From Aurantiochytrium sp. KH105 (lineage: Eukaryota > Sar > Bigyra > Thraustochytrida > Thraustochytriidae), in the NCBI GenBank assembly GCA_003116975.1, contig BGKB01000081.1, forward strand, positions 1 through 64,000: a stretch of 64,000 nt of DNA, in the 5' to 3' direction. A program made the translations under genes and the position numbers. Below the pieces are notes generated by a model that was not told where the DNA came from, did not search any database, and was given only the letters and a program-made list of their open reading frames with translations. Shown here one piece after another: positions 54,944-63,879 of this stretch (positions within the stretch are counted from its first letter, which is position 1; the number at the start of each line of letters is the position of its first letter).

Positions 54944-56953
54944 TCACTCTTCGATCTGCGCACGAATCAAGGAATGATCAAATCGATTTGCCGTGCGCTG
55001 CTTGGCCATGAACTCCTTGCGTTCCCGCTTACGTTCGCGGCGACTCGCAATGCTCTGAATCTTGCGCGCCATGGACCGAGGACGACCTTCTTCCTCAGGA
55101 TCGTAAGGGCCAATCTGCCTGAGGACATCTGCCAAACCCTGCGAGGTCTCGAAACGCATGAAATTGTCACCCGCCATGAGCTTGTAGATGGCGTCCTTTG
55201 CTGGGGTGAACATCTCGTATGAGTACTCTTCTGCTGCGAACTGAGCCTCTAGGTCTCTTCGATGATTATCTTCGAGGTTGACGCACATTTCGGCATCCGC
55301 GTCGACAAACTTGTCATAGATCTCGTGCGACGTCTTGACGAGATGGTTGAAACGGGACTGGATGACCGCCTCAATGTCATACCCGAGCGACTTGAGGACG
55401 CCCTTTCGGATGCGATGCTGGCCTCGCGCCTCGAGCTCCTCCACAGCAAAATAAAATTGGACGTTTTCCTGTGCGACTTCCTTTTCACAATGGCGCATGA
55501 AAGCCTGTCGGCAATCTTGCTGGTAGAGAATGTCTCTTAGGTTGCACTCAGCGCCAAGAACACGAAGACGCAGCTCGGCGTAGACGGTGGGCTCGTCGAG
55601 AAAGACGCGCGAAAAGTCGTCCTCGTTCACAGCGAGACAGACCAGACCTTTGGGGCCAGCACGCACCGTGGCTGAGTGCGGACGACCCGTGACCAGCGAG
55701 AGCTCGCCAAAGTACTCACCAGGAGTAAGCTCACGCACAGGGGTCTCATCGATCCCTTTAAGAACTCTTGCAACACCCTCTGCGATAAGGTAAAAGGTTT
55801 TATGATGTACCGTGCCCTCTGAAACAACGTCCTGGTGAGGGTTGAAGGTCACGGGCGCCGCCATGGAGGCGAGCATTTCAATTTTGGTGGGCGACAGAAA
55901 ACGCGTGAACTTTGACGCATCCGAAGATCCCGTGAGAAGTGTTCGTGCTCGCATGGCATCAATAATTTCCTGACGAAGGTCTGGGGCCGTTGAGATTAAT
56001 TTGTCAAAGGCTTGCTTGGTGATCTCCAAGAGCACCACATCAGAGAGCGTGCTGACGGTGATCGGACGCTTTGGTGACTTGCTTTTACTAATAAGCGCGC
56101 ACTCGCCAAAGCCTTGACCAGGCGTAATATTCTTGAGCTCCGTCACGCTGAATGCGGTCTCGTCGCTGTCGTTACTCATGGTCGCGACGGCCTTGCCGTT
56201 TGCGAGCACGTACCAGGCATTGGCGTTTTCGCCCAGACTGTAGACGCGCTCGTAGGCGCCGACGCGACGGACACGGAAAGCTTCGGCGGCCTTGGCAAGG
56301 CGTTCTTTGGAGATGCGCTTGGAAAAGAGATCGACGGAGCCGAGTACCTTTGTGATCCATATGTTGCCCTTTTCGGTAATATGTTTTTGGACGCCAACGA
56401 GGCTGGACGGCGTGCGTGCGCCGGGGGAGGGCTCCATCATGTGCTGCGAGATCCGAATAATGCACGTCTCCTCCTCTGTCACGTAGCTTGCGGCGTACCA
56501 TATTTTGTGCTTGAATTCTACAGCTCCAGCGATTTCATCCGGACCGAGCTTTCCAGGTTGTTCACCTTCGGCATGTCTTGACACGGAGCCGGACATGATG
56601 ATGGCAATCTCGTTGGCAGGATCTCCTTGCGTATAGATGGCGACGCCACGAGGGACTACATCGACCTGCAGGTTCATCGCAGGGCCGCTCACTGCATAGC
56701 TAAGCTTGCGGTTCGACTGCTTGCCGGCAAAGAGGGGGCTTCGCATCATAAAGGCAACGATAGCGTCTTTGTGATCGTCGGGCGAAAATGTCCCGCGTCT
56801 TGAGCTATGTGCATCGCTGCCAGTCTGACTCTTGGCGGATTGGTGAGCGAAGGCCTCCGGATTGCCTTCGTACTGGGCAATCTGCTGACCCCGCGTGCCA
56901 ACATTGCTGATTTCCGTCACCGCCCTGGCCGGCGAGGATTCGACGCAACCCAT
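54944..56953 (-). CDS. Lipid-anchored protein with cyclic-nucleotide-binding domains and an RGS domain
   Basis: The protein is 669 residues. The ATG at 56953 gives MGCVESSPAR, a textbook N-myristoylation (Gly2) plus palmitoylation (Cys3) signal, so I prefer it to the in-frame ATG at 57160. Three cNMP-binding-like folds follow. The first (about 75-170) has GVAIYTQGDPANEIAIIMSGSV. The second (about 210-320) has YSLGENANAWYVLANGKA and GQGFGECALI. The third (about 345-455) has GEYFGELSLVTGRPHSATV. The region at about 465-605 matches an RGS domain: LRDILYQQDCRQAFMRHCEKE, then VQFYFAVEELEAR, EIYDKFVDADAEMCVNL, and FTPAKDAIYKLMAGDNFMRF. RGS domains accelerate GTP hydrolysis on G-alpha, so this looks like a membrane-tethered link between cyclic nucleotides and heterotrimeric G proteins. 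The third pocket has His-Ser where Arg-Ala is canonical. Confidence 0.85.
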   Translation of the reverse strand: MGCVESSPARAVTEISNVGTRGQQIAQYEGNPEAFAHQSAKSQTGSDAHSSRRGTFSPDDHKDAIVAFMMRSPLFAGKQSNRKLSYAVSGPAMNLQVDVVPRGVAIYTQGDPANEIAIIMSGSVSRHAEGEQPGKLGPDEIAGAVEFKHKIWYAASYVTEEETCIIRISQHMMEPSPGARTPSSLVGVQKHITEKGNIWITKVLGSVDLFSKRISKERLAKAAEAFRVRRVGAYERVYSLGENANAWYVLANGKAVATMSNDSDETAFSVTELKNITPGQGFGECALISKSKSPKRPITVSTLSDVVLLEITKQAFDKLISTAPDLRQEIIDAMRARTLLTGSSDASKFTRFLSPTKIEMLASMAAPVTFNPHQDVVSEGTVHHKTFYLIAEGVARVLKGIDETPVRELTPGEYFGELSLVTGRPHSATVRAGPKGLVCLAVNEDDFSRVFLDEPTVYAELRLRVLGAECNLRDILYQQDCRQAFMRHCEKEVAQENVQFYFAVEELEARGQHRIRKGVLKSLGYDIEAVIQSRFNHLVKTSHEIYDKFVDADAEMCVNLEDNHRRDLEAQFAAEEYSYEMFTPAKDAIYKLMAGDNFMRFETSQGLADVLRQIGPYDPEEEGRPRSMARKIQSIASRRERKRERKEFMAKQRTANRFDHSLIRAQIEE

Positions 56954-57697
56954 CTTTGCGCGGAGACGGGCGTCCTCGTCAGCGCTCCTCCAATGCTGAT
57001 CGTCCCGTTCGAGATTTGCGTTTGCTTCCGCGCAAAGCATGTCATGCATGCTTGTCCAACGCGTCCACACGCGCCCTCGCACGCAACGTCCAGTTGCCTG
57101 CCTTCTTGCTTGCTTGCGTGGGTGCCAGTGACTCCTTCCACCATGTCCCGTGCTGCCCAAAAAGTGTCATTCGCAAAACAAAAATGGACTCCTCGATCGT
57201 AGCCAGCTCCAGCTTTTTCGCGGGAGGGGGGTTTATCAACCCAGGGCCGCGAGCACGCGCCCACACGGGGCCATGCCACGGGCGTTAGCAGGAACGGCGG
57301 CGGCCATGCGCACACGAGTCCCTCGCTCGCGTGGCCCCAGTGACGTTGCGTCATTCCTGGCTGCAAGAGACTGCAAGCAATGGGACTACTTTTCAACGCA
57401 TAATGAGACCCAGCCTACCACAACTTCGCAAGGTCAATCGCGCTCATCAACTCCGCCGAAAACGACAGAGACTCCGGGTCGAGTCGAGAGGAGCCGCCGG
57501 GCTCATCGAAGCCGTCGAGTCGAGCTCGGCGCAGCTGCTCCGGTCGAGGGGCAGAAGCGATTGTGATCTGGAGCCTGACGATGGTTGGCCTCGTCGTTAG
57601 ACGCAGCGCGAGCACCTGACTTGAAGAGGAAAACCGAGACCAGAACACAACCACTCGCGAGGCCGCAAGTCCGGCGCGCCGGGGAAACTCGCGCGCG
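56954..57697. other. Divergent region between the CNB-RGS and exonuclease genes
   Basis: No gene is seen. The CNB-RGS frame is open to 57160 and the exonuclease starts at 57698. GC content rises strongly near the exonuclease start. Confidence 0.5.
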
Positions 57698-59644
57698 ATG
57701 GTCATGAACTCGCGCGCGATGGCCGTGCTCCCGCTCGCCGCAGGCCTGCTGCGCAGACCCGGGGCCGTGTGGCGGCGCGGCGCGCGGGTCGCGGGAAGCG
57801 GCGGGGCAGCGAAACCCTGTGCCGCGGGGGCGCCATGGGGGATTCTCTCGCCGCCGACGTCGAGGGGGCAGCGCTGGGCGACGCTTGCGACCAAGACACA
57901 GGCGACACCTCCATCGGAAGCGCTGCGCGAAATGCTAAAAGAGGTCCGTAAACCTCGCAAGGATGTGCTCGTGAACAAGAAACCGACCCTTTTGGCATTC
58001 GACACCGAGTACAGCGCTCTGTCGAAACAGTTTCCCAAGTCGCAGCGTGACTTTGAGGAGGCAGGCATTCGGCTAGCGAGCATCGGATGGGCACTTTTTG
58101 ATGCCGAGGGCTTCATGATCAATACAGCGCCATCGCATTACATTGTCAAGCCCGACGAAGCTTTTCCAGTGAGTGCTGCAGCTACAGCCGTTCACCACAT
58201 CTCGCAAGAGGATGCCCTCAAGCACGGTCGGGACCTTAAGACGGTGCTTCTTGCGTTTGCGGATTCTTGTGAAGCTGTGATGGAGAACGGAGGCTTTGTT
58301 GTCGGTCACTCGGTCACGGGAGATGTCTCGCTCGTTCTTTCAGAATTGAGTAGACTGCTCATCGACGGGGATGTGAAACTCGCGGCGGCCGAGGAAGCCT
58401 CGCTCGGCCGCTGCGCGCGATTCTTAGCCACGTCGTCAGTTTGCACTCTGCAAGCCTCTGGAATATACAGAGAAGTAGTGCTCAAGGAAGGCTCCAGCAG
58501 ATACATGTCTCTCCGGGACATTTATGCAAGCGTATCCCCTTCAACGATTCCCCAGGGCAGGAAAAAGCGAATCAGGCCAGCTCTCCAGTCCAAGCTTATG
58601 GATGCCTGGCACAATGCAGCCGCCGACGCAGTGATGTCAGCAATCGTCTATTATGGTCTGAAAGATCATGGGTTACAGATGGGCTCTATCTCTTCCCCGG
58701 CCAGCGACGCGATTGCCGCCGCATATATTAACAACGACGATTCCTTGCATGGCAGAAGCGAAGTCACTGTCAACAATGTGCAAAATACGGAATCTGACAC
58801 GGTTGTATTGGACGAAGAGATCGGTGATGATGCAGAGATGAGTGATGGAACGGATGACGATGATGCATTGGAGGGCAACGAGGTGGACGCGCCGCCTCTC
58901 AGCCCGTCGAAGCTCCCGCCGTTTTCGTTGGAGCTAGTGGACGACGTTTCTGTAGGCGCTGCGGCGCCTCGGATTCGCGAAGTGACGATTTGCGCCAGTG
59001 TGCCGTCGACGCACCCACTCGCGCAAGATGCCACAATGACCTTGAGCAATAACAAACACCAGTCTCGACAGTTTCTGCACTGGAGCCTTGTGGAAGACGA
59101 GGCTGGCGTGCAATCTTTGAAGACAGGGAACATTGTGCCGGATTCTGTTCTTCGTGTCATTCTGAGCCCGCTGAGAATGTTCAGAGTATTGATTCTTTCG
59201 CGGGAAAAGAGACAAGAGGTCGCAGCGGTCATGTCCCAGGGCCTCCATGAGGTTCAGGCATTCTATGATGCAAACCATGAAGAACCAGATTGGTACTTGG
59301 CTGCGCAACCAGACATGAAAGTGCGGGATATTGAGCGCTTCCGTTTTCCCGTCACCCAGCGTGTCATCTTGGATTTACCGCGATTCGATCAAGAGGTGAA
59401 TGCGAGGCTCAAGGAGGAACTGGGGGCCAAATTCGATGGGGCTGGCAAGGTTTGGTATGTGCTGCTTCTTGGCGACGCAGGAGATCCACTGTCTACCTTT
59501 CGTACGACGGCTTATCAAAAGGTGTACATGAAAGAGATGGTCGAGATTTTGCATGCGATTGACCCTTCTATTAGGTACTACCTGCAGGAGCCTGTGGACT
59601 TGGCAGCAGAGCGTGACCGCAATTTGGAAGCCCCGATTCTGTGA
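57698..59644 (+). CDS. Mitochondrial DEDDh-type 3'-5' exonuclease-like protein
   Basis: The protein is 648 residues. The N-terminus (MAVLPLAAGLLRRPGAVWRRGAR) is a strong mitochondrial presequence. The exonuclease domain spans about 95-320. The DEDDh residues are present as FDTE (Asp102, Glu104), GHSVTGD (Asp209 after His204) and HNAAAD (His305, Asp310). HHISQEDALKHG at about 166 is the usual segment between ExoI and ExoII. An insertion of about 50 residues (230-280) separates ExoII and ExoIII. The C-terminal half is unrecognised: an acidic linker (about 375-400), then a folded region with VILSPLRMFRVLILSRE and LGAKFDGAGKVWYVLLLGD. The family includes DnaQ, RNase T and oligoribonuclease relatives; whether it acts on DNA or RNA is unknown. 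Confidence 0.82.
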   Translation: MVMNSRAMAVLPLAAGLLRRPGAVWRRGARVAGSGGAAKPCAAGAPWGILSPPTSRGQRWATLATKTQATPPSEALREMLKEVRKPRKDVLVNKKPTLLAFDTEYSALSKQFPKSQRDFEEAGIRLASIGWALFDAEGFMINTAPSHYIVKPDEAFPVSAAATAVHHISQEDALKHGRDLKTVLLAFADSCEAVMENGGFVVGHSVTGDVSLVLSELSRLLIDGDVKLAAAEEASLGRCARFLATSSVCTLQASGIYREVVLKEGSSRYMSLRDIYASVSPSTIPQGRKKRIRPALQSKLMDAWHNAAADAVMSAIVYYGLKDHGLQMGSISSPASDAIAAAYINNDDSLHGRSEVTVNNVQNTESDTVVLDEEIGDDAEMSDGTDDDDALEGNEVDAPPLSPSKLPPFSLELVDDVSVGAAAPRIREVTICASVPSTHPLAQDATMTLSNNKHQSRQFLHWSLVEDEAGVQSLKTGNIVPDSVLRVILSPLRMFRVLILSREKRQEVAAVMSQGLHEVQAFYDANHEEPDWYLAAQPDMKVRDIERFRFPVTQRVILDLPRFDQEVNARLKEELGAKFDGAGKVWYVLLLGDAGDPLSTFRTTAYQKVYMKEMVEILHAIDPSIRYYLQEPVDLAAERDRNLEAPIL

Positions 59645-60143
59645 GAAAGGTCTGTCTGGCGAAACATCAAAGTATTTCCTCTTTCTGGTTTGCTGTTGAA
59701 AAGAGAGATCGTTTCGATGCTGCGCTCGTCTTGCGAAAAGAAACATAATAATAAAGAAGAAACTCAAACTTCTGTTTGCCAGTGATTTGACGACGGATTT
59801 CGAAGGCAGCAGTACTGTACAGAGTCAATGGCACGGGCACGCTTAACGGGCCTTTAGCTGCCACAAAACAAATGAAACAAAGGAGAGAAAATGACTATCG
59901 CTGCCAATTAATGATGATATGGTATGCTATTTAATGTGCATTGCATATGCGTGTGGTGAGGCCAAAATTGCACAGGTGCGTGTATACTCGCTCTGCACGA
60001 ATCGAGGAAAATGGCTCGCAGGTCGCGGCGGTCCTCCCAAAAATGGAAAAAATGATAGGAGGGGGGGAATAAAGCGGTGTCTGTCTCCCCGAGCCTCGCC
60101 GTCATCACGGAAGGCTTCAGGGGCGGACGGGCTTGGTCGATGT
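59645..60143. other. Spacer with AT-rich and GC-rich halves
   Basis: The left part (to about 59960) is AT-rich with an AATAATAAAG near 59745. The right part is GC-rich. No supported gene; a minus-strand frame reading PVNIDQARPPLKPS here might be an extra exon of the small gene to the right, but no splice borders are convincing. Confidence 0.4.
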
Positions 60144-60476
60144 TTACAGGATAAGGTTGCTGTTGGTGCGCGTAACGAGGAGCAACATGCGCAGGGAAGG
60201 ACCAAAGACCTGAAGCAGGCCCGAGGAGATGAGGCCCGCAGGCTTGCTGGCGGTCGTCTGGCCCACACCCGCCGTCGTCCTGTTCGCCGTCGCCGTCGCC
60301 GCGGCGCTCGCCTCCGCCGAGATGGACCTGTCCACCACGACGCCCTTGGGCGTCTGCGTCGCGGCCTTGGCCTGCGTCGTGCACGTTCTCCACGCGCCGG
60401 CCGCGCCGCGGGGCCCTGCGCGCGCGCCCGCGAGCCGCGCCGACGCGCGCGCCAGCGTCTGCAGCGTCGATGCCAT
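60144..60476 (-). CDS. Possible small mitochondrial protein
   Basis: This frame of 110 residues starts at an ATG (60476) followed by ASTLQTLARASARLAGARAG, a credible mitochondrial targeting sequence with cleavage expected near residues 30-40. The mature part is Ala/Thr-rich and ends in a hydrophobic stretch (GLISSGLLQVFGPSLRMLLLV) that could be one membrane helix. No family is recognised. The frame is open 69 codons further upstream, but that extension is Arg-rich and repeat-like. An alternative frame downstream is also protein-like, so the 3' end may be wrong or spliced. Confidence 0.4.
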   Translation of the reverse strand: MASTLQTLARASARLAGARAGPRGAAGAWRTCTTQAKAATQTPKGVVVDRSISAEASAAATATANRTTAGVGQTTASKPAGLISSGLLQVFGPSLRMLLLVTRTNSNLIL

Positions 60477-61455
60477 CTTGCCCGGGATCCTCTCCGCTCC
60501 GCTCCTCTCCTCTCCTCGACCGCGACAGCGACGGCGACGGCGACGGCAGGGACCGCGACAGCGACGGCAGCGGCTGCAGGTCCCGCTCCCTCGTCGTCTG
60601 CAGCTGCGCGTCGCGAGTCGCTCGCCTGATCGGAGTTTGCTTTCTCGTTCTTCGCCTCTTCTCCTCTCTGCACGGGATGGCAAGGGCTCCGGCGCTCACA
60701 GGTAGGACTCCGCCCGCGCCCCCGTGTGCACCTGCGCCTCTGCACAAGCGGACGGGCGCGTGCAGTACACACTGCGGGTATCCTGGGGTTGGCGCGCCCC
60801 CAGGAAATCGCCCGCCCTGCGTCGACTTGACAGCGTCGTGGGCTTAGACGATGACACATGTGACACACGCGCGCGCACGCTCGCACGCACCCTGCCATTG
60901 GTTGGACATAGTGAGCAGTCGGCGCTCGACGCTCATTACATTTCCTGTGCTCCTGTCGCTGGTCGCCGTCGCTCGCCACTCGCCGCCAGTGCTTGCTTCT
61001 CTCGTCACACTCGACACTCGCGCGGTGGACTGACGGCTTAATAAGAGACTCGCTGACTTCTTGCAGCGCGAAAGGGAGGCCTGGCGGCCGGCTCTGCAGG
61101 GCCAGGCCGGCTGCAGCAGCCATGGCAGCTGCAGCTGCGTGCGCGGGGAAGCCCCGGCGAGCGGCGGCCAGCTGCGGCGTCGTGCGGGCGCGACGCCGCC
61201 GAAGCCGCGGGGAACGAGGGCCCCGCGAAGCCCTCGAAATTTTGGGGGGTCGAATCGGGGTCCTCGAAATTGGGGCCCCGTCTGTCTCGGGCGGGTGGAT
61301 GGGCGAAGAGGACTTTTGTTGACCGTCATCACCGTCGCGACCGCGAGAGACGATAGAAGAGGAGAGGAGAGGAGAGCGAGCAAGCTGTGATCGTGATCGA
61401 GATTGTGGTCGCGATCGTGGTCGAGCAAAGCTCTCGCCCACTAGCGATTGCGAAG
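60477..61455. other. GC-rich region upstream of the methyltransferase-Rit1 gene
   Basis: It contains a CGACGG/GCGACA-type run (about 60525-60575) and a short direct repeat CTCGAAATT...GGGG (about 61230-61275). Minus-strand frames crossing it are Arg/Ser-rich composition artefacts. No gene is supported. Confidence 0.5.
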
Positions 61456-63879
61456 ATGGCGCTCGAGGAGGAGGACAGCGAGGATGACCAAGGCCCCGTG
61501 GGACTCCGGCAGCTCTTCGAGATGAGCCTGCCTGAGGTCGAGCTGCGCCAGAGCTTTTGCGTGAGGCCTCTGGGAAGGCGGCACAGGCAGCGACCAGATG
61601 CGCAACAAGGTAGCGCAGACGATGACGACGACCAAGAAGAAAATCTTGACGAGGTGGAGATCTGCGACGCAAAGGGAAACACGTCAGCAACCGAAGCCGA
61701 GAATGACGACGTCGTCCTCGATGCCCAGGAACTTGACATCCGTGTCCTCTGCGCGGAGATGGACCAAGGTTCGAGCTGGCAGTCTGGAAAATTCCTCTGG
61801 CCTGCGGCGCGAGCGCTTTGCGAATACCTCGGAAGCGACGAGTTCGCCTTCGCATCGCACGCACGAGAGGACCGCATCACACGGGTTATGGAGCTTGGTG
61901 CCGGCGCGGGACTTGTAGGTATCTTTCTGGCGCGGCTCCAAGCACGGCTGCATCGACGCCGCGGCTACGTGGTTCTCACCGACCGCGACCCATTCCTGCT
62001 CGACATGATTCAGCGAAATGCGGCAAAGAACGCCACAGATGGGCCGCTGCTGCCTGTCGAAACAGCAGAGCTGAGTTGGGGCGCCGACGACCCAAGTCTG
62101 GACGCCTTTCGTCGCAAATACTCGCGCCGCCCCTTTGACCTCATCGTCGGTGCGGACCTCTTGTACTCGACTGAGGTCGTTGCCTTGGTTTTCGAGACCG
62201 TAGATCAAGTCTTTCGCCACGCCGAGGGACGCGGGGTCTTTGGCCAATTTGTGCTGTGCTCGAGTTTTCGAGTACAGGAGACATCGGATCTGATCTGCGG
62301 ACACTGTCGGCGACTTGATCTTGAGCGTGAGGTGCTTCGTGACGAAATTGCAAACGGCGGTGTGATCGTGGAGCGCTTTGTGCGCGCTGCGAGTGCCATG
62401 GGGTATGTTCAGACCGATCACTCGCTCAGCCATGCGCTTCGTGATCTCAAACGGGACGAGTACGGTTTGTACGCCCGCATTCAATCGATCCACGCCGACG
62501 CAAACTTTGTGGAGCGTACCTGCTCACAGACCTTTGGCGCTGCGTTGCCCGTGTTTGCGAACCTGCGCAATGGGGCATGGTATACGCGGGTAGATGGCTG
62601 CTACTTTAAAAGCACTGACGGCCACGTTGCAGATCCTACGTTTGCAGCGAGACGACTCAATACGAACGTGCTACGCGCGGCCTGCAATGCAAAGTCAGAA
62701 GGTGCTTCTGCTCTTGGGTTTCTTCCGAGCGAATACCGCGGAGGAGCAATTCTCGTTGACGCCACGCGAAGAGGAAAACGCTTTCCCGACGCGTTCACCC
62801 GGACAGTGCCCATTTGGTGCTTTGTGCTCAACAGAGTTGCGGGACATGACAGCGCCGTCTTGGACTTGCCGCCATGGGTCTCTGACTCTGAGCGTAGCGC
62901 ACTTGAAACCCGCTATGAAGAATGGATGGCGCTTGTTCCAGCGCCGGCGCGCGAGGTAATCCATGCTCTGCTCGCCGAGAGACCGCCTCTGCGACCTGTG
63001 TGGGTGTGTTGCGACACCAAGCAAGACTGGAATGAGGATGCTCGATGCACAGAGCTCACTTTGTCGCTTGTCGATCCCGAGGCGCCGTGCACACCAATAA
63101 TTTGCTTGAGTGCCTCCGTAGCCATTGACGCCGAAACGGAGCGAATTTTTCGACGGTCTTGGCGTTATATCCCCGGCGCTGGTGACGACCACGAAATGTG
63201 GGCTGGTTTACTGTCCCCAGAGCTGTTTTGGTCTCATCGGCAGACGCTCGTGGAGTGTCAGAGTAATGAGGAATGCGAGCAAGTCTTGGAACACATCGCT
63301 TCTGGGGTGCTCGCGTCTGATGGCGTCGAGCGCGGAAATCTTGATGCAACTGAATTCGCATCGTCCGTGCCCGTGGAAGGTGCGCAGACGATGCTCGTGC
63401 CTGTAGTGCTTGCCGTCGATGACAATTTTGTCAGTGAGCTTGACGCGAAGAGGCACGTGCTGATCGACCTGCGAGGTTCGGAGCAGAGCGAGCTCGATGG
63501 AAAATGGGAATCCGCTCTACCTGCGCCGCAGACACTTGTCCTTCGCGCAAGCGCAAAAGACTTTGCCCAGCGCCCATTCTGGCAAACCCGCTGTCTCTTG
63601 CCCGCATGTTCACTGCTCTTGAGCGCACGCTCAAACAATTTGACATGTGTTGTTCGCGCAGCTCCTATGACAACTGAGCGAGCGACGTTGGCGACAGCAC
63701 TGTCGTGCATGGGCGTTGTGTCGGGCACCGAAGACATCAAGGCTGAGGTGAATGCTTCGCTCTTTCGCGTCATGGAGGCTGCGGGGAAACGTCTTCCTCA
63801 GCCCCCGGCGCGCAAGCTGCTCAAGAATGTGATTGTATTTCTGCATGACCAACGGAGAATGCAAGGAACTGCTTTATAA
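61456..63879 (+). CDS. METTL21-like methyltransferase fused to Rit1 initiator-tRNA ribosyl-phosphate transferase
   Basis: The protein is 807 residues from the ATG at 61456 (the open frame begins at 61387). The N-terminal half is a class I methyltransferase of the METTL21 / Methyltransf_16 group: SAM motif VMELGAGAGLVG at about 143, acidic TDRDPFLLDMI, and FDLIVGADLLYS at about 227. The C-terminal half (about 335-807) carries a near-complete set of Rit1 motifs: GCYFKSTDGH...RRLN (about 380), GGAILVDATRRGKRFPDAF and VPIWCFVLNR (about 430-455), LPPWVSDSER, PLRPVWV, PIICLSASV and YIPGAGDDHEMWAGLLSPELFW (about 570), then a phosphatase-like tail. Rit1 adds O-ribosyl-phosphate to A64 of initiator tRNA, keeping it out of elongation. 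The fused methyltransferase may act on a protein lysine or on another target; unknown. Confidence 0.92.
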   Translation: MALEEEDSEDDQGPVGLRQLFEMSLPEVELRQSFCVRPLGRRHRQRPDAQQGSADDDDDQEENLDEVEICDAKGNTSATEAENDDVVLDAQELDIRVLCAEMDQGSSWQSGKFLWPAARALCEYLGSDEFAFASHAREDRITRVMELGAGAGLVGIFLARLQARLHRRRGYVVLTDRDPFLLDMIQRNAAKNATDGPLLPVETAELSWGADDPSLDAFRRKYSRRPFDLIVGADLLYSTEVVALVFETVDQVFRHAEGRGVFGQFVLCSSFRVQETSDLICGHCRRLDLEREVLRDEIANGGVIVERFVRAASAMGYVQTDHSLSHALRDLKRDEYGLYARIQSIHADANFVERTCSQTFGAALPVFANLRNGAWYTRVDGCYFKSTDGHVADPTFAARRLNTNVLRAACNAKSEGASALGFLPSEYRGGAILVDATRRGKRFPDAFTRTVPIWCFVLNRVAGHDSAVLDLPPWVSDSERSALETRYEEWMALVPAPAREVIHALLAERPPLRPVWVCCDTKQDWNEDARCTELTLSLVDPEAPCTPIICLSASVAIDAETERIFRRSWRYIPGAGDDHEMWAGLLSPELFWSHRQTLVECQSNEECEQVLEHIASGVLASDGVERGNLDATEFASSVPVEGAQTMLVPVVLAVDDNFVSELDAKRHVLIDLRGSEQSELDGKWESALPAPQTLVLRASAKDFAQRPFWQTRCLLPACSLLLSARSNNLTCVVRAAPMTTERATLATALSCMGVVSGTEDIKAEVNASLFRVMEAAGKRLPQPPARKLLKNVIVFLHDQRRMQGTAL

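Noticed and set aside
59927-61864. 645-codon minus-strand open frame
   Set aside because: It is extremely Arg/Ser-rich, runs across a promoter region and into the antisense of the methyltransferase-Rit1 gene; composition artefact.
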